A stretch of 64,000 nucleotides of DNA from Gammaproteobacteria bacterium (GCA_019652555.1 BPAJ01000001.1:398762-462761); one strand, 5' to 3'. Positions 30,121-43,615 are shown, counted from the stretch's first letter. A program made the numbers and translations. The notes: generated from the sequence alone by a model not told the origin.

Positions 30121-32370
30121 TTAGCTTGTAAGTTCTTTTTCTTCGTGAGGAAGAAACTTGATATCTAAATTTTCTTTTTTAACTGATATTTTTGCAATTC
30201 CACCCTCTTTAGCTAGGTCGCCAAACAAAATAGACTCTGCAAGTTTTTGTTTGATTTCATCTTGAATAAGTCTTTGCATTGGCCTTGCGCCCATTTTTTC
30301 GTCATAGCCATTATCCGCCAACCAAGCACGTGCTTTACCATCTACTTCCAAAACCACTCTCTTTTCATCTAATTGCGCTTGTAATTCCGTTAAGAATTTA
30401 TCAACAACTGTATGAATCACATCCACACTCAGCGCACCAAATTGAACAATGGACGTTAGACGATTTCTAAATTCAGGACTGAATGCCTTTTTTATTACCT
30501 CAGAGCCATCCGAAGTATTATCTTGTTTTTGAAAACCCATGGATTCTCTAGCCATTTCCAAAGCTCCTGAATTGGTAGTCATGATCAAAACACAGTTTTC
30601 TAAAAACTTGCTTGTCTTCCATTATTATCAGTGAGCATGCCATGATCCATAACTTGTAATAAGACATTAAAGACCTCGGGATGAGCTTTTTCAATTTCAT
30701 CTAACAGAATTACCGAATGGGGATTTTTAGATACTGCTTCCGTTAATAATCCTCCTTGATCATAGCCAACATATCCTGGAGGAGCACCAATCAACCTTGA
30801 GACAGTATGTCTTTCCATATATTCAGACATATCAAATCTTATCAATTCCACACCAAGAATTTTAGCTAATTGACGAGAAACTTCAGTTTTACCTACCCCG
30901 GTTGGACCCGAGAACAAAAAAGATCCAATTGGTTTTTCTTCTTCACCTAAGCCAGCTCTAGACATCATGATGGAGTTTGATAATTTTTGAATCGCCTCAT
31001 CTTGACCAAAAATAACTCTTTTCAGATCTTCTTCTAATTTGCCTAATGAAACTCTATCTTTGGTAGAAACACTCTTTTCTGGTATTTGTGCCATCAAAGA
31101 GATTACCCTTTCAACATCTTGTTCATTAACAGTTTTTCTTTTGATATTTAAGTTTAATCTGAGTCTAGCACCTGCTTCATCTATGACATCAATGGCTTTG
31201 TCAGGTAAAAATTTGTCATTTATATGTTTAGCAGAAAGTTCAGCCGCTGCTTTCAAAGATGCCTTGGAATATTTAAGTTCATGATGCTGTTCGTATTTCT
31301 TTTTTAGACCTTCAAGTATTTTTATGGTTTCTTGTACAGAAGGTTCAACTAAATCAACTTTTTGGAATCTTCTAGACAAAGCTCTATCTTGTTCAAAAAT
31401 TGTTCGATATTCTTTAAAAGTTGTTGAGCCAATGAATTTAATGCCTTCTTTTCCAAGTACTGGCTTCAAAAGATTAGAAGCATCCATTACACCGCCTGAA
31501 GTAGCACCCGCTCCGATGATTGTATGAATTTCATCAATGAATAAAATTGCATTGGGAATATTTGCAAGTTCTTTTAAGATTCCTTTAAGTCTTTTTTCAA
31601 AATCTCCTCGATATTTTGTGCCGGCCAGTAAGGAGCCCATATCCAATGAATAAATGACGCTTTCTTGCAGTGAAGGTGCAGCAGATTTCTCAACTATATT
31701 TTTTGCCAAACCTTCTATAAGAGCAGTTTTACCAACTCCCGATTCACCAACTAAAATAGGATTGTTTTTAGATCTTCTGGCAAGATTTGGGAGATTCTTT
31801 CAATTTCTTTATCTCTGCCGACTAGAGGATCAATTCGATTTTCTTCTGCTTCTTTATTAAGATTTAAAGCATATTTACCAAGGTAACCCGATTCTTTTGA
31901 AGAAGAAGATTCTTGAGCAAATCATCAAAAGATTCATCTTCTGTTACACCTTCTCCATGACTCATGTATGAAACCGCATCCAGTCTAGTCATTCCTTGTT
32001 TTTTTAATAAATAGACACTGTGACTTTCTTTTTCACTAAAAAGCGCAACCAAAACATTAGCTCCAGTTACCTCTCCAGCACCAGAAGACTGCACATGAAA
32101 AACAGCTCTTTGAATAACTCTTTGAAAAGATAAGGTTGGTTGTATCTCTACTGCTTCATCTTTCTTTTCAGGACAATTTTTTGATATAAATTCTTTTAAT
32201 TCTGCTTCTAAAATATCGATATTTACATCACAAGCAAGAAGAACATTGAGAGCATCTTGATTATTTAAAATGCAAAGCAATAAGTGTTCTGTGGTTACAA
32301 ACTCATGATTGTTTTCATGAGCAAATTTAAAAGCATTATTTAGACATTCTTCAAGATTCTTTTCTAACAT
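30121..32370 (-). CDS. clpA: ATP-dependent Clp protease ATP-binding subunit ClpA, frameshifted
   Basis: ORFs 31864..32370 (Clp N domain), 30600..31709 (AAA modules: [61 protein letters not shown]), 30121..30588 (C-terminal). Confidence 0.95.
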
Positions 32371-32720
32371 CAGTCTTCCTCGTCTATTGGTTCAATGTCA
32401 CTTACTAAAGGATGTTCATTTTGCTTGGCAAAATTGTTAATCTGATTGGATTTGGTTTCAGCAACTTCTTTAGTATAAATTCCACAAACACCCTTTCCTT
32501 TGGTGTGTACTGCCAGCATTATCTGTGTAGCCTTCTCTTTGTCATAGCTAAAAAATGTTTGCAGTACGTAAATAACAAATTCCATTGGAGTGTAGTCATC
32601 GTTTAAAAGTATTACTCGATACAGAGAAGGTTTTTTTAATTTTGGCTCTTCAAGCTCTACTAAAGATGAAGTACCAGAATCGAATTCTTCAGATTTATTG
32701 CTTAATTTAATTTCAATCAT
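32370..32720 (-). CDS. clpS: ATP-dependent Clp protease adaptor ClpS
   Basis: [62 protein letters not shown]. Confidence 0.97.
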   Translation of the reverse strand: MIEIKLSNKSEEFDSGTSSLVELEEPKLKKPSLYRVILLNDDYTPMEFVIYVLQTFFSYDKEKATQIMLAVHTKGKGVCGIYTKEVAETKSNQINNFAKQNEHPLVSDIEPIDEED

Positions 32721-32732
32721 TAAAAAGATTTA

Positions 32733-33993
32733 TTATGACATTCCATTACAAATTTGTTCTGCAAACTCAGAACATTTTAGTAATTTTGCTCCTGTCATCA
32801 ATCTTTCTAAATCATAAGTTACTAACTTATTCTTAATTGCCCAACTTATACCTTTGATAATATTTTCTGAAGCTTCGTGCCAACCGATATGATTAAGCAT
32901 CATTTCTGCAGATAGAATCAAAGAAGCTGGATTTACTTTATCTAAACCAGCATATTTTGGCGCCGTACCATGTGTTGCTTCAAATAAGGCAACTTTATCG
33001 CCTAAATTTGCACCAGGAGCTAAACCTAAGTCCCCCAACTTTTGCTGCTAATGCATCAGAAATAAAATCTCCATTTAGATTCATTGTGGCGATAACATCA
33101 TAATCACCAGGTCTGATTAAAATTTGCTGAAGAAAATTATCTGTGATTATATCTTTAAGAATAATTAGTCTCTTGGTAACAGGATTTCTAAAACTCATCC
33201 ACTCTCCTCCGTCAAGAGAAGTTGCTCCAAACTCTTTAGCTGCAAGTGAATAACTCCACTCTTTAAATGAGCCCTCAGTAAATTTCATAATGTTGCCTTT
33301 ATGCACAATAGTTACTGAGGAACGATCATTATCGATTGCATATTGAATGGCTTTTCTAACATGTCTTTCAGTCCCTTCTTTGGATATCGGCTTAATACCA
33401 ATTCCACAAGCTTCTTCAAATCTAATATTTTTTACATTCATTTCTTTTGTAAGAAAATCTATCAATTTTGTTGCATCATCGGAATTTGCTTCAAACTCAA
33501 TTCCTGCATAAATGTCTTCTGAATTTTCACGGAAGACAACCATATCGGTAGTTTCCCGGAATTACAACTGACTGGGTACGCCTTCAAAGTAACGTATTGG
33601 TTCCCGGGCAAACATAGCGATTCAAAACTTGCCTTAATCGAACGTTGAGATCTAATACCTCCTCCAATGGGAGTGCAGAGGGACCTCAAATTCCAACTCA
33701 CATAATTTCTTCAAAGCGTCTATAGTTTCATCAGGTAACCACTCGTTTTCTCCATATACACCTAATGATTTTTCTCCACAAAAAACTTCCATCCAAGCTA
33801 TTTTTCGCTCTCCGTTATAAGCAAGATTTACGGCATGATCCACAACTTGGATCATTGCAGCAGTAACGTCTGTACCTATCCCATCGCCTTCTATAAATGG
33901 AATTATTGGGTTTGGAGGAACATTTAACTCACCAGCATCATTAAAAGTAATTTGTGCCCCATCCTTTGGAATTTTTATGTGTTTATAAGCCAT
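32733..33993 (-). CDS. icd: NADP-dependent isocitrate dehydrogenase, frameshifted
   Basis: [90 protein letters not shown]. Confidence 0.95.
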
Positions 33994-34055
33994 AAGAGTT
34001 ATTAAAGTCCTTTAAAGCGCGGTATCATAGCATTTTTTAGCTATCTATAAAAATT

Positions 34056-35115
34056 GTGAAAGTTCTCTTGGGATTATCTGGCGGTGTTGATTCATCAGTC
34101 GCAGCATTCCTTTTAAAACAAGAAGGATTCGAGGTTACCGCTGGATTTATGAGAAATTGGGAGGACGATGATGGAAGTCCTTATTGCAGTGTTAAAGAAG
34201 ATTTTATGGATGCTGCTCAGGTAGCTGACAAATTAAGTATAAATTTGGTGCAAATGAACTTTGCACAAAAATACAAAGAGAAAGTTTTTAGTTATTTTCT
34301 CAACGAATTGAACAAGGGAAAAACACCCAATCCAGATATTTATTGTAATAAGTACATTAAGTTTAAAGAATTTACCGATTATGCATTAGAAAATGGCTAT
34401 GATGCTGTAGCTACTGGTCATTATTCTAAAATTCAGGTTATCAATAAAGAATATTTTTTATGCAAATCTTATGATCAAAGCAAAGACCAGACTTATTTTT
34501 TAAGTCAGGTTGATAGAGATATCTTTTCAAAAATTAAATTCCCTTTGGGAAATCTACTTAAAAACCGATGTAAGAAAGATTGCTGAAAAAGAAAATTTAA
34601 TTACTTTTGATAAAAAAGATAGTACAGGAATATGTTTTATTGGAGAACGACCTTTCCCCGAATTTCTGAAAAACTACCTTCCAGAGGAATATGGAGAGAT
34701 TGTAGATGATTCTGGTGAGGTGATCGGTTCTCACAAAGGCTTGCATTTTTATACCATAGGCCAAAGACAAGGTCTTGGAATAGGTGGATTGAAGAATAGA
34801 GAAGAAAAAGCTTGGTATGTAGTAGCAAAAGATTTTTCAAATAATAAATTAATAGTTGTTCAAGAAAATGATCATCCTTTGCTCTTCAAACAAAAACTCA
34901 AGGTATCAAATATAAATTGGTTAAAAAAACCATCTTCAAATAAAGTTTCGGCAAAAATTAGATATCGTCAAAAAGATCAAGCTTGTGAAATTGATATTCA
35001 TGGAAACAAGGCTAAAGTCTTTTTTAAAGAACCGCAAAGAGCAGTTACTCCTGGTCAATTTATTGTATTTTATGAAGATGAAATTTGTTTAGGTGGAGGC
35101 GAGATAGATATATAA
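34056..35115 (+). CDS. mnmA: tRNA 2-thiouridine(34) synthase MnmA, one frameshift near 34560
   Basis: KVLLGLSGGVDSSVAAFLLKQEGFEVTAGFMRNWEDD; PNPDIYCNKYIKFKEF; DSTGICFIGERPFPEFLKNYLP; HKGLHFYTIGQRQGLGIGG. Confidence 0.96.
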
Positions 35116-35132
35116 TCCTCTTTTGAAAATTA

Positions 35133-36507
35133 ATGCCCAACGATAATCTGCTTTCTATAACTCCCATTGATGGGAGATATGAATCTCAAACAAAATCTCT
35201 TTCAAACTATTTTAGTGAATTTGCTTTGATTAAAACTAGAGTAGAAGTCGAAATTAAATGGCTTCTGCTGATTTCAAATAATAAATCTTTAAATTTATTC
35301 CTGAAGTTTCATTAGCTCAGCAAAAAAAAATAACTAATATTTTTCAAGAGTTTTCCATCCAAGATGCCAGGCAAATAAAAAAAATTGAAAAGAAAACCAA
35401 TCACGATGTCAAAGCAGTAGAGCTTTTTATTGTTGAAAAATTAAAAAAATTAAAACTCAGTAAACTTTGTGAATTTGTTCATTTTTGTTGTACTTCCGAA
35501 GATATAAATAATCTGTCTTACTCATTGATGTTGCAAAGATTTTTAGACATTGAATTTATACCTGAAGTTAATTTTTTACAGAAAAATTTAAATTCTTTAG
35601 CAAAGAAATATTCAAAAATATCAATGTTAGCTTTTACTCATGGACAACCTGCTTCTCCTACTACACTTGGTAAGGAATTTTCTAACTTTAGTTACCGAAT
35701 AAAATTTCATTTAGATCATATTAAATCTATTAAACAAAAAGGAAAATTCAATGGAGCTTCAGGAAATTACAATGCTCATGTTGTTGCAGAAAAGAAAGTT
35801 AATTGGGAGAGTCTTTATCTAAAAAATTCGTAAATTCTTTAGGCCTAGATTTTTCAAGTCATTCAACGCAAATTGAACTTAAAGATGCCATGGCATTTCA
35901 ATTAGCAAATACTCATAATTTGAATAACGTATTGATTGATTTTGCTCAAGATATTTGGCTTTTAATTTCAAAAAACTACTTAAAGCAAAATTTGAAAGCT
36001 GGAGAAGTTGGCTCTTCAACCATGCCGCATAAAGTTAATCCTATAGATTTTGAAAATGCAGAAGGAAATTTATCCATGGCTAATGGCTTAATTATTGCTC
36101 TGAAAAATAAAATCCAAATATCTAGATTACAAAGAGATTTATCCGATTCAACTGTTTTAAGAAATATTGGCTCGTTATTTGCTTATATTATTATCAGCCT
36201 CAATTCTTTGAAAAAAGGCATCGCTAAAATAGAGCCTAATAAAGAGTTAATCCTCAAAGACCTAGATAACAGTTGGGAAATTTTAACTGAAGCTATTCAA
36301 ACCATACTCAGAAAAAATGGTGTTGAGGATAGCTATACAAAAATTAAATCCATTTCACGTGGAAAAAAGCTTGATTATCATTCCTACATAAAGATAATTG
36401 ACGACTTAAAAATAAATAAAGCAGATAAGGAACTTCTTTTAAGCCTTACTCCAAAAAATTACATTGGACTGGCAGATAAATTGGCTAAATCTTCTTTTAA
36501 ATCCTAA
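35133..36507 (+). CDS. purB: adenylosuccinate lyase, frameshifts near 35300 and 35820
   Basis: LLSITPIDGRYESQTKSLSNYFSEFALIKTRVEVEIKWL; FTHGQPASPTTLGKEF; GEVGSSTMPHKVNPIDFENAEGNL. Confidence 0.95.
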
Positions 36508-36517
36508 GGGGCATAAT

Positions 36518-38122
36518 ATGTTTGATTACAAAAAAATCGTTAAAGAATATGAGGATCTAAAGAACCAAAATCCAAATATTTATAAAAATATCAATCCTGT
36601 ATCTGCTGCAAGAATGAGATTGCAAAACAGATTTCATACTGGTTTAGATATTGCTCAATACACAGCTGATATCATGCATGCAGATATGGCTGACTATGAT
36701 AAAGACTCCAGTAATTACACTCAGTCCTTAGGTTGTTGGCATGGTTTTACTGCTCAACAAATGATGATGGAAATCAAACGTTCACACACTACAACTTCTA
36801 AAAGATATGTTTATTTGAGCGGCTGGATGATTGCTGCCCTGAGATCGGAATTTGGCCCTCTTCCTGACCAGAGCATGCATGAAAAAACTGCAGTTCCCAA
36901 CCTTATTAAAGAGATTTATACCTTTTTGAAAAGAGCTGATTCTGTCCAGCTACAACATTTGTTCAACGAATTAGATGAAGCAGAAGCGGCAGGAAATAAA
37001 ACTGATGAAATCATTAAAAGAATTAATAATTTTGAAACTCACGTTGTTCCTATCATTGCAGATATAGATGCTGGATTTGGTAATGAGGAAGCGACTTACT
37101 TACTTGCAAAAAAGATGATCCAAGCTGGTGCTTGTGCTATTCAAATTGAAAACCAAGTATCTGATGAAAAACAGTGCGGTCACCAAGACGGAAAAGTAAC
37201 CGTTCCACATGAAGACTTTTTATCTAAGGTTAATGCTGTTAGATATGCATTCTTAGAATTAGGTATTAAAAATGGAATCATTGTTGCAAGAACTGATTCT
37301 CTAGGCGCTGGTTTAACTCAAAAGGTACCAGTTTCAAAAGAACCAGGAGATCTTGCTGATCAATACAATTCCTTTCTTGAATCTCATGAAATTAATGATT
37401 TGAGTGAATTAGAAGATAACGATGTAACCATTCATCAAGGAGGAAAACTTGTACAACCTGTAAGACTTCCAAATGGTCTCTATCAATTCAAAAAAGACAC
37501 CGGTTTTGATCGAGTAGTGCTCGATTGCATAACCAGTCTTGAAAATGGTGCTGATCTTTTATGGATTGAAACCGAAAAACCAAATGTAAAACAGATTGCG
37601 GAAATGGTTTCTGCTATCAGAGAAAAACAACCACAAGCAAAACTTGTTTACAATAACTCCCCTTCTTTTAATTGGACTTTGTCTTTTAGAGAACAGGTTT
37701 ATCAAGAATGGGTAGAAGCTGGAAAAGACGTTTCAAATTATCCTGATCCTGCAAAGGATCCAAAAGGATTAATGAATGAAAAGTTTGATGATACAGAGCT
37801 TGCAATTGAAGCTGACAAATACATCCAAAATTTTCAAAAAGACGCTTCTAAAGAGGCAGGAATTTTTCATCATTTGATCACTTTACCTACTTATCATGAA
37901 ACTGCTCTGGGTACGTCAGTGCTTTCTGAAGGATACTTTGGCGATCAAGGCATGTTGGCGTATGTTAAAGAAATTCAAAGACAAGAAATCAGACGTGATA
38001 TGTCTTCTGTTAAACACCAAGATTTAGCTGGTTCAACTGTTGGGGATACTCACAAAGAATATTTCTCAGGAGATAATGCTCTTAAAGCTGGTGGTGAAGA
38101 TAATACAATGAATCAGTTCTAA
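36518..38122 (+). CDS. aceA: isocitrate lyase (long form, about 534 aa)
   Basis: YVYLSGWMIAA; PIIADIDAGFGNEEATYLLAKKMIQAGACAIQIENQVSDEKQCGHQDGKVTVPHEDFL; NNSPSFNWT. Confidence 0.95.
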   Translation: MFDYKKIVKEYEDLKNQNPNIYKNINPVSAARMRLQNRFHTGLDIAQYTADIMHADMADYDKDSSNYTQSLGCWHGFTAQQMMMEIKRSHTTTSKRYVYLSGWMIAALRSEFGPLPDQSMHEKTAVPNLIKEIYTFLKRADSVQLQHLFNELDEAEAAGNKTDEIIKRINNFETHVVPIIADIDAGFGNEEATYLLAKKMIQAGACAIQIENQVSDEKQCGHQDGKVTVPHEDFLSKVNAVRYAFLELGIKNGIIVARTDSLGAGLTQKVPVSKEPGDLADQYNSFLESHEINDLSELEDNDVTIHQGGKLVQPVRLPNGLYQFKKDTGFDRVVLDCITSLENGADLLWIETEKPNVKQIAEMVSAIREKQPQAKLVYNNSPSFNWTLSFREQVYQEWVEAGKDVSNYPDPAKDPKGLMNEKFDDTELAIEADKYIQNFQKDASKEAGIFHHLITLPTYHETALGTSVLSEGYFGDQGMLAYVKEIQRQEIRRDMSSVKHQDLAGSTVGDTHKEYFSGDNALKAGGEDNTMNQF

Positions 38123-38277
38123 TCGACTGTTTTACCGCAAACCTTACAAGTATCGCCTTTTTCTAAATAAATTCCTCCGCAGCTTGGCTGGAGGGGTTTA
38201 TTCTTAAAAATAAGTCCTATCGACATTCCGGCTATAGAAAGAATAATAATAAATATGGCTAATAAGGCTGTAATCAT
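38119..38277 (-). CDS. nqrM: NqrM, Na+-NQR maturation protein (52 aa, absent from ORF track)
   Basis: Manual translation MITALLAIFIIILSIAGMSIGLIFKNKPLQPSCGGIYLEKGDTCKVCGKTVD*; TM helix plus conserved-type Cys motifs, immediately downstream of apbE. Confidence 0.9.
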   Translation of the reverse strand: MITALLAIFIIILSIAGMSIGLIFKNKPLQPSCGGIYLEKGDTCKVCGKTVD

Positions 38278-38281
38278 TTAA

Positions 38282-39127
38282 CTATTGTAACAATTCCTTC
38301 CATTGTTTTGATTCAAAAGATTGTATTTTTTCATCACCTTTGTAGATGAGTAATGCGGGGATGCCATTATCTCTAATATTATTTTTAATTAAATCAACTT
38401 TTCCTAAAGCAAATAAACCGGTTGCAAGAGCATCAGCATAGGCAGTTGATTTTTTATCCATGACAGAAATCGAAAGCACATTTTGATCAATCTTACTTCC
38501 TTCAATTCCAACAATATGCCCAGGATTTCTATAATTGCCTGAGGTTGCAATTGAGAGGCTTTGTTTAATTTCAAAAGGTTTAAATATACCTAGCTGATTC
38601 GGTAAAGGGTTTTCAATTCCAATCTTCCAAAAATTATTATTTTTCATGCCTTCTACCCTAATTTCGCCACCAATATTTATAAAAAAATCTTCAATATTTA
38701 ATTCTTTAAATTTAGAAGAAACGATATCTACCGCATAACCTTTTGCAACTGCATTAAAGTAGTCGTAGTCATCAAATAATATAAATCCTTCAACAGTTTT
38801 ATTAGCCTCTTCTGAAATTTTTACAACCTCTTGAAAATAATATTTAACTTCTTCTTTAAATAAGTCAGTATTTTTACTATCTCTTTTAAATGAAACTAAA
38901 GAATCATTTTTGTATGTTGAACAACATTGATTGATAGAAATAAAAATATTATTTATTTCATCATTAATTTTTTTAATGTTGTATTGAGATTTTTCGAACT
39001 TTATATCGTAGAAGGTACCAAAGGTTTCACCAGATATGGAAACAACCTCATTGTTACTGGAACAAGCTCCTAAAAAGAAAAGAAAAAATAATAGAGATTT
39101 TTTTAAAAAATTAGCTACCAAAATCAT
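38282..39127 (-). CDS. apbE: FAD:protein FMN transferase ApbE (lipoprotein)
   Basis: FLGACSS lipobox; [57 protein letters not shown]. Confidence 0.93.
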   Translation of the reverse strand: MILVANFLKKSLLFFLFFLGACSSNNEVVSISGETFGTFYDIKFEKSQYNIKKINDEINNIFISINQCCSTYKNDSLVSFKRDSKNTDLFKEEVKYYFQEVVKISEEANKTVEGFILFDDYDYFNAVAKGYAVDIVSSKFKELNIEDFFINIGGEIRVEGMKNNNFWKIGIENPLPNQLGIFKPFEIKQSLSIATSGNYRNPGHIVGIEGSKIDQNVLSISVMDKKSTAYADALATGLFALGKVDLIKNNIRDNGIPALLIYKGDEKIQSFESKQWKELLQ

Positions 39128-40337
39128 CGAACATTATGTTTTCTGGTTCAACACCTAGACTATCAAGCATTTTGAATGCTGCTGACATCATCATAGGAGG
39201 ACCACAAAGATAATATTCGCAATCTTCTGGTGAAGGATGATGTTGAAGGTATTCGTCATACAGAACATGACTTATAAAACCTGTTAGACCATCCCAATTA
39301 TCTTCAGGCAAAGGATCAGATAAAGCCGCATGCCAAGAAAAATTTTCAAAGTCATCTGATAACTTATCGAATTCTTCAACATAAAACATTTCTTTCAAAC
39401 TTCTTGCTCCATACCAAAAACTTATTTTTCTTGAAGAATTAATTCTTAGAAGTTGGTCAAAGATATGAGACCTCATAGGAGCCATACCGGCTCCTCCTCC
39501 AATAAATACCATTTCAGCATTGGTTTTTTTAGCTTTAAATTCTCCGAAAGGACCAAATATGGTTAATTTATCACCTGCTTTTAGATTGAATAAATAAGAT
39601 GAGGCCTCTCCAGGAGGAACTGACATTCCAGGTGGTGGCGAGGCAATCCTGATATTAAATTTCATAATGCCCTTTTCTTCCGGATAATTTGCCATTGAGT
39701 AAGCTCTTATTACTTCCTCTTTAACTGTTGACACATTGTTAAAAACTTCAAATCTCTCCCAATCTGATTTGTATTCCTCTTGAATATAAAAATCATTGTA
39801 ATCTACTTTGTAAGGTGGAATTTCCATCTGTACATAACCTCCAGCTTCAAATCCTACATCTTCTCCTTCAGGAAGCTCTAGTACCAATTCTTTAATGAAT
39901 GTTGCAACATTATCATTAGATCTAACTGTCGTTTCCCATTTTTTAACTCCAAAAACCTCTTCTGGAATTGTTATTTTCATATCACTCTTAACTGGAACTT
40001 GACAAGATAGACGCCAGAAATCTTTTTTTTCTTTGTTATTAAAATGGCTTTCTTCAGTAGATAGTATGGATCCTCCACCATCAAAGACCTGGCAACGACA
40101 TTGTGCACATGTTCCTCCACCACCACAGGCAGAAGATAGGAAAAGATTGTTTTCTGCTAATGTTTGCAAGAGTTTTCCACCGGCAGGTACAGTAATCTTT
40201 TGTGTAGGATCATCGTTAATTTCGATAGTTACGTCTCCAGTTGAGACCAATTGAGATCTTGCCATTAGAATAATAGCGACCATCACATTGACAATTAACG
40301 TAAAAGCTAAAATACCTAAAATTATTTCAATACCCAT
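39111..40337 (-). CDS. nqrF: Na+-NQR subunit F
   Basis: 2Fe-2[21 protein letters not shown] domain [38 protein letters not shown]. Confidence 0.96.
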   Translation of the reverse strand: MGIEIILGILAFTLIVNVMVAIILMARSQLVSTGDVTIEINDDPTQKITVPAGGKLLQTLAENNLFLSSACGGGGTCAQCRCQVFDGGGSILSTEESHFNNKEKKDFWRLSCQVPVKSDMKITIPEEVFGVKKWETTVRSNDNVATFIKELVLELPEGEDVGFEAGGYVQMEIPPYKVDYNDFYIQEEYKSDWERFEVFNNVSTVKEEVIRAYSMANYPEEKGIMKFNIRIASPPPGMSVPPGEASSYLFNLKAGDKLTIFGPFGEFKAKKTNAEMVFIGGGAGMAPMRSHIFDQLLRINSSRKISFWYGARSLKEMFYVEEFDKLSDDFENFSWHAALSDPLPEDNWDGLTGFISHVLYDEYLQHHPSPEDCEYYLCGPPMMMSAAFKMLDSLGVEPENIMFDDFGS

Positions 40338-40948
40338 TAGAGAATAATGCCTCCAAAAGACATAAAACCAAAGCTCATCAAACCAACAATTATAAAAGTA
40401 GAACCCAGTCCCTGAAGGCCCTCAGGCATATCACTATATTTCAATTTTTCTCTGATACCAGCAAGAATTGTTATTGCTAATGCCCAACCAACGCCAGCAC
40501 CTAACCCATAAGCTACACTCTCTCCGAAATATAAATCCTTTTCAACCATAAAAAGAGATGCGCCTAAAATTGCACAATTAACAGTAATCAAAGGTAGGAA
40601 AATTCCTAATGCGTTATAAAGCACCGGAACATATTTATCTAAAAACATTTCCAATATTTGAACGCATGCCGCGATGACTCCGATATAGCTTATTAAACCA
40701 ACAAAACTTAGATCCACATCTGATAGTCCTGCCCAAGCAAGAGCTCCGTCTCTTAAAATAAAGTTATAAATTAAATTATTTATTGGCACTGTAATCGCCA
40801 AAACAACTATTACCGCAATACCCAGTCCGATGGCAGCTTCAATTTTTTTTGAAATAGCAATAAAAGTACACATTCCCAGAAAAACAGATAAAGCTAAATT
40901 TTCTATAAAAATTGCATTGATGAAAATGTTTAAGTAATTCTCTATCAT
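40337..40948 (-). CDS. nqrE: Na+-NQR subunit E
   Basis: [28 protein letters not shown]; order nqrDEF. Confidence 0.96.
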   Translation of the reverse strand: MIENYLNIFINAIFIENLALSVFLGMCTFIAISKKIEAAIGLGIAVIVVLAITVPINNLIYNFILRDGALAWAGLSDVDLSFVGLISYIGVIAACVQILEMFLDKYVPVLYNALGIFLPLITVNCAILGASLFMVEKDLYFGESVAYGLGAGVGWALAITILAGIREKLKYSDMPEGLQGLGSTFIIVGLMSFGFMSFGGIIL

Positions 40949-41640
40949 GTTGAACCTTTCGATGAAGGTGTTGGTGGAGGATTAGGTATGATCTCAGGAG
41001 AGTTTTCTGACATTTTAAATTCAGGTTCCTCAATTTGATCTTTTTGCCAAGCTCTAAGTGCCCAAATAATCAAGCCAATCAAAATAAATGAAACTGGAGG
41101 AAGTAAAAAGAAATTATTTGGTACATACCAACCACCATTCTGAACCAATGGAAAAATTTCATATTCTAAAATTGTTCCAGTACCAAAGAGTTCTCTTATC
41201 GTACCAAGAATTATAAGTATGACGCTATATCCCAACCCGTTACCAAAACCATCTAAAAAAGAGACTCCAGGAGGATTTTGCATTGCAAAAGCTTCTGCCC
41301 TTCCCATAACAATACAATTAGTAATTATTAAACCAACAAATACTGAAAGAGTTTTACTCGTTTCATAGTCATAAGCTTTTAATGCTTGATCAACCAAAAT
41401 TACCAAAGAAGAAATAATTGTCATTTGTACGATGATTCTAATATTTGAGGGAGTTATATTTCTTATCATTGAGATAAAAAAATTAGACAAGCTTACCGTA
41501 ACAGTCAGTGCTACACACATTATGAGTGTGGGATAGAGCTTACTGGTTACTGCGAGAGCAGAACAAATTCCAAGCATTTGCAAGGCAATGGGATTCTCTT
41601 TGAAAACCGGCCTAAAGAGTATCTCAGAATAATTAGACAT
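40945..41640 (-). CDS. nqrD: Na+-NQR subunit D
   Basis: [42 protein letters not shown]. Confidence 0.96.
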   Translation of the reverse strand: MSNYSEILFRPVFKENPIALQMLGICSALAVTSKLYPTLIMCVALTVTVSLSNFFISMIRNITPSNIRIIVQMTIISSLVILVDQALKAYDYETSKTLSVFVGLIITNCIVMGRAEAFAMQNPPGVSFLDGFGNGLGYSVILIILGTIRELFGTGTILEYEIFPLVQNGGWYVPNNFFLLPPVSFILIGLIIWALRAWQKDQIEEPEFKMSENSPEIIPNPPPTPSSKGST

Positions 41641-42408
41641 CTATTTCCTTTAAGTTATTAATGAAATTTAAAAACCCATCACTTCCCATCCAGTAAGCAA
41701 TTAAGTTAGTAACTCCATTACAAGTTAATGTTGCACCTGATAAACCGTCTACCTCATAAACAAAATCATCACTATTTTCTAGAACCGATCCTTTAATTAC
41801 TTTCAACGATACTTGACCGTCTTCTTGATAAATTTTCTTACCCTTCCATAAAGCTTTCCACTTAGGATTATCAATTTCTGCACCAAGTCCAGGAGTCTCT
41901 TTGTGTTCGTAGAATTCTAAACCAGCAACGGTATTGAAATCTCCCTCAATAGCTAGATATCCATAAAGAATACCCCATAAACCATAGCCTCTGACAGGCA
42001 AAATCAAAGTGTTTATCTTGTCGTCTTTATATTCAATATAAACTTTGGAGAACTTTTCTCTTTTTTTGATAGAAGCAATGTCATTTTCAGCTGAAAGAAA
42101 TTTATATTTACCCTCTTCTCTTAATTCTTTTGCAAGTTCATAAGAATCTGGACTTATATCAACAATCTCACCTTTATCTAAATCAATAATCATTGTTTTG
42201 ATATTTGACATTGCGTTTTCTACAGACCCATAGACAGTTGTTAAGCCAGCTGAAGAAACGATCTTTTCTGCATATCCAAAACAACATTATTTTCTTGTAT
42301 TGACCTTAGCTGTATAGCAATGATTGATATTATTGCACTACATAACAGACAGAGACCGATACCTACGAATGTAATGTTTAAAGTACTATCTTTATTGAGT
42401 TTGGGCAT
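41633..42408 (-). CDS. nqrC: Na+-NQR subunit C, one frameshift near 42230
   Basis: [41 protein letters not shown] + ...[22 protein letters not shown] (SGAT flavinylation motif). Confidence 0.95.
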
Positions 42409-43615
42409 TTTGAAGAGATAATCTTTTCTTAATATTGTTTTGAACCACAAAGTGATCAATCAATGGAGCCAATAAGTTACCAAAAAGAATTGCTAACATC
42501 ATGCCCTCAGGAAAAGCTGGATTCAATACTCGAATTAATATCACCATGACGCCTATTACAATTCCATAAACCCATCTACCAGCATTGGTATGTGAACCTG
42601 AAACCGGCTCTGTTGCCATAAACACCAAACCAAATGCGTATCCTCCTATAACCATATGCCACCAAAAAGGCATTGAGAACATGGGATTGGTTTCACTACC
42701 TACAATATTGAATAAATAACTTGTTAGAATTGTCCCAATTGCAACTCCCATGACAATTCTCCAAGAAGCAACTTTTGTATAAAGCAGTATCGCAAGTCCT
42801 ACTAATATAGCCAGCGTTGAGGTTTCGCCAATAGATCCAGGAATAAAGCCAAGAAAAGCATTATTCCAAGAATATGCAAGTGTTTGATAGCCATCTTGTG
42901 CTGCAGTTCCAAGAATAGTCGCCGCTGTATAACCATCAACTGCAACCCAAGACATGTCTCCTGACCAAGATGCAGGATACGCAAAATATAAAAAAGCTCT
43001 TCCTGTTAAGGCAGGATTTAAAAAATTCTTTCCAGTCCCTCCGAATATTTCTTTACCTATTACTAAGCCTACAGCAATACCAAGAGCTGCCTGCCAAAGT
43101 GGTGCATTTGGTGGACAAGACAAGGCAAATAAAACTGTTGTGACGAAAGCTCCTTCGCTAACTTCATGCCTTCTTATGAGAGCAAAAATTAACTCACAAC
43201 CAATTCCGACTGCGAAGACAACAACATAAATAGGAATAAAATATATAGCTCCATAAACTAAACAATCCATAAAACTGTTTGGATTCAATGAGGTAAAAAA
43301 AGTAATTAATGGCCAGTGCCAATCTTTTTCGAAAGCTGTATTTGCTAAAGTAAGTTGTTCTATGGCATTAAGAGATTGATAACCAAGGTTATACATTCCT
43401 GCAAACATTGTTGGAAAGGTAGCTAACCAGACAACCACCATGATTCTTTGTATATCAGAACCATCTCTTACATGAGTTAAGCCTTTTGTTCTTTTGTCTG
43501 AAGAATAAAAAAGATTTTCAATTACGTCAAAGATAGGAAAATAATAAGACAAACCTCCCTTTCCTTGGAAAGTAGGCTTAATTTTATCAAGAAAATTTCT
43601 TAACGGATCTTTCAT
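42392..43615 (-). CDS. nqrB: Na+-NQR subunit B
   Basis: GTGKNFLNPALTGRAFLYFAYPASWSGDMSWVAVDGYTAATILGTA; MATEPVSGSHTNAGRWVYG. Confidence 0.96.
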   Translation of the reverse strand: MKDPLRNFLDKIKPTFQGKGGLSYYFPIFDVIENLFYSSDKRTKGLTHVRDGSDIQRIMVVVWLATFPTMFAGMYNLGYQSLNAIEQLTLANTAFEKDWHWPLITFFTSLNPNSFMDCLVYGAIYFIPIYVVVFAVGIGCELIFALIRRHEVSEGAFVTTVLFALSCPPNAPLWQAALGIAVGLVIGKEIFGGTGKNFLNPALTGRAFLYFAYPASWSGDMSWVAVDGYTAATILGTAAQDGYQTLAYSWNNAFLGFIPGSIGETSTLAILVGLAILLYTKVASWRIVMGVAIGTILTSYLFNIVGSETNPMFSMPFWWHMVIGGYAFGLVFMATEPVSGSHTNAGRWVYGIVIGVMVILIRVLNPAFPEGMMLAILFGNLLAPLIDHFVVQNNIKKRLSLQNAQTQ

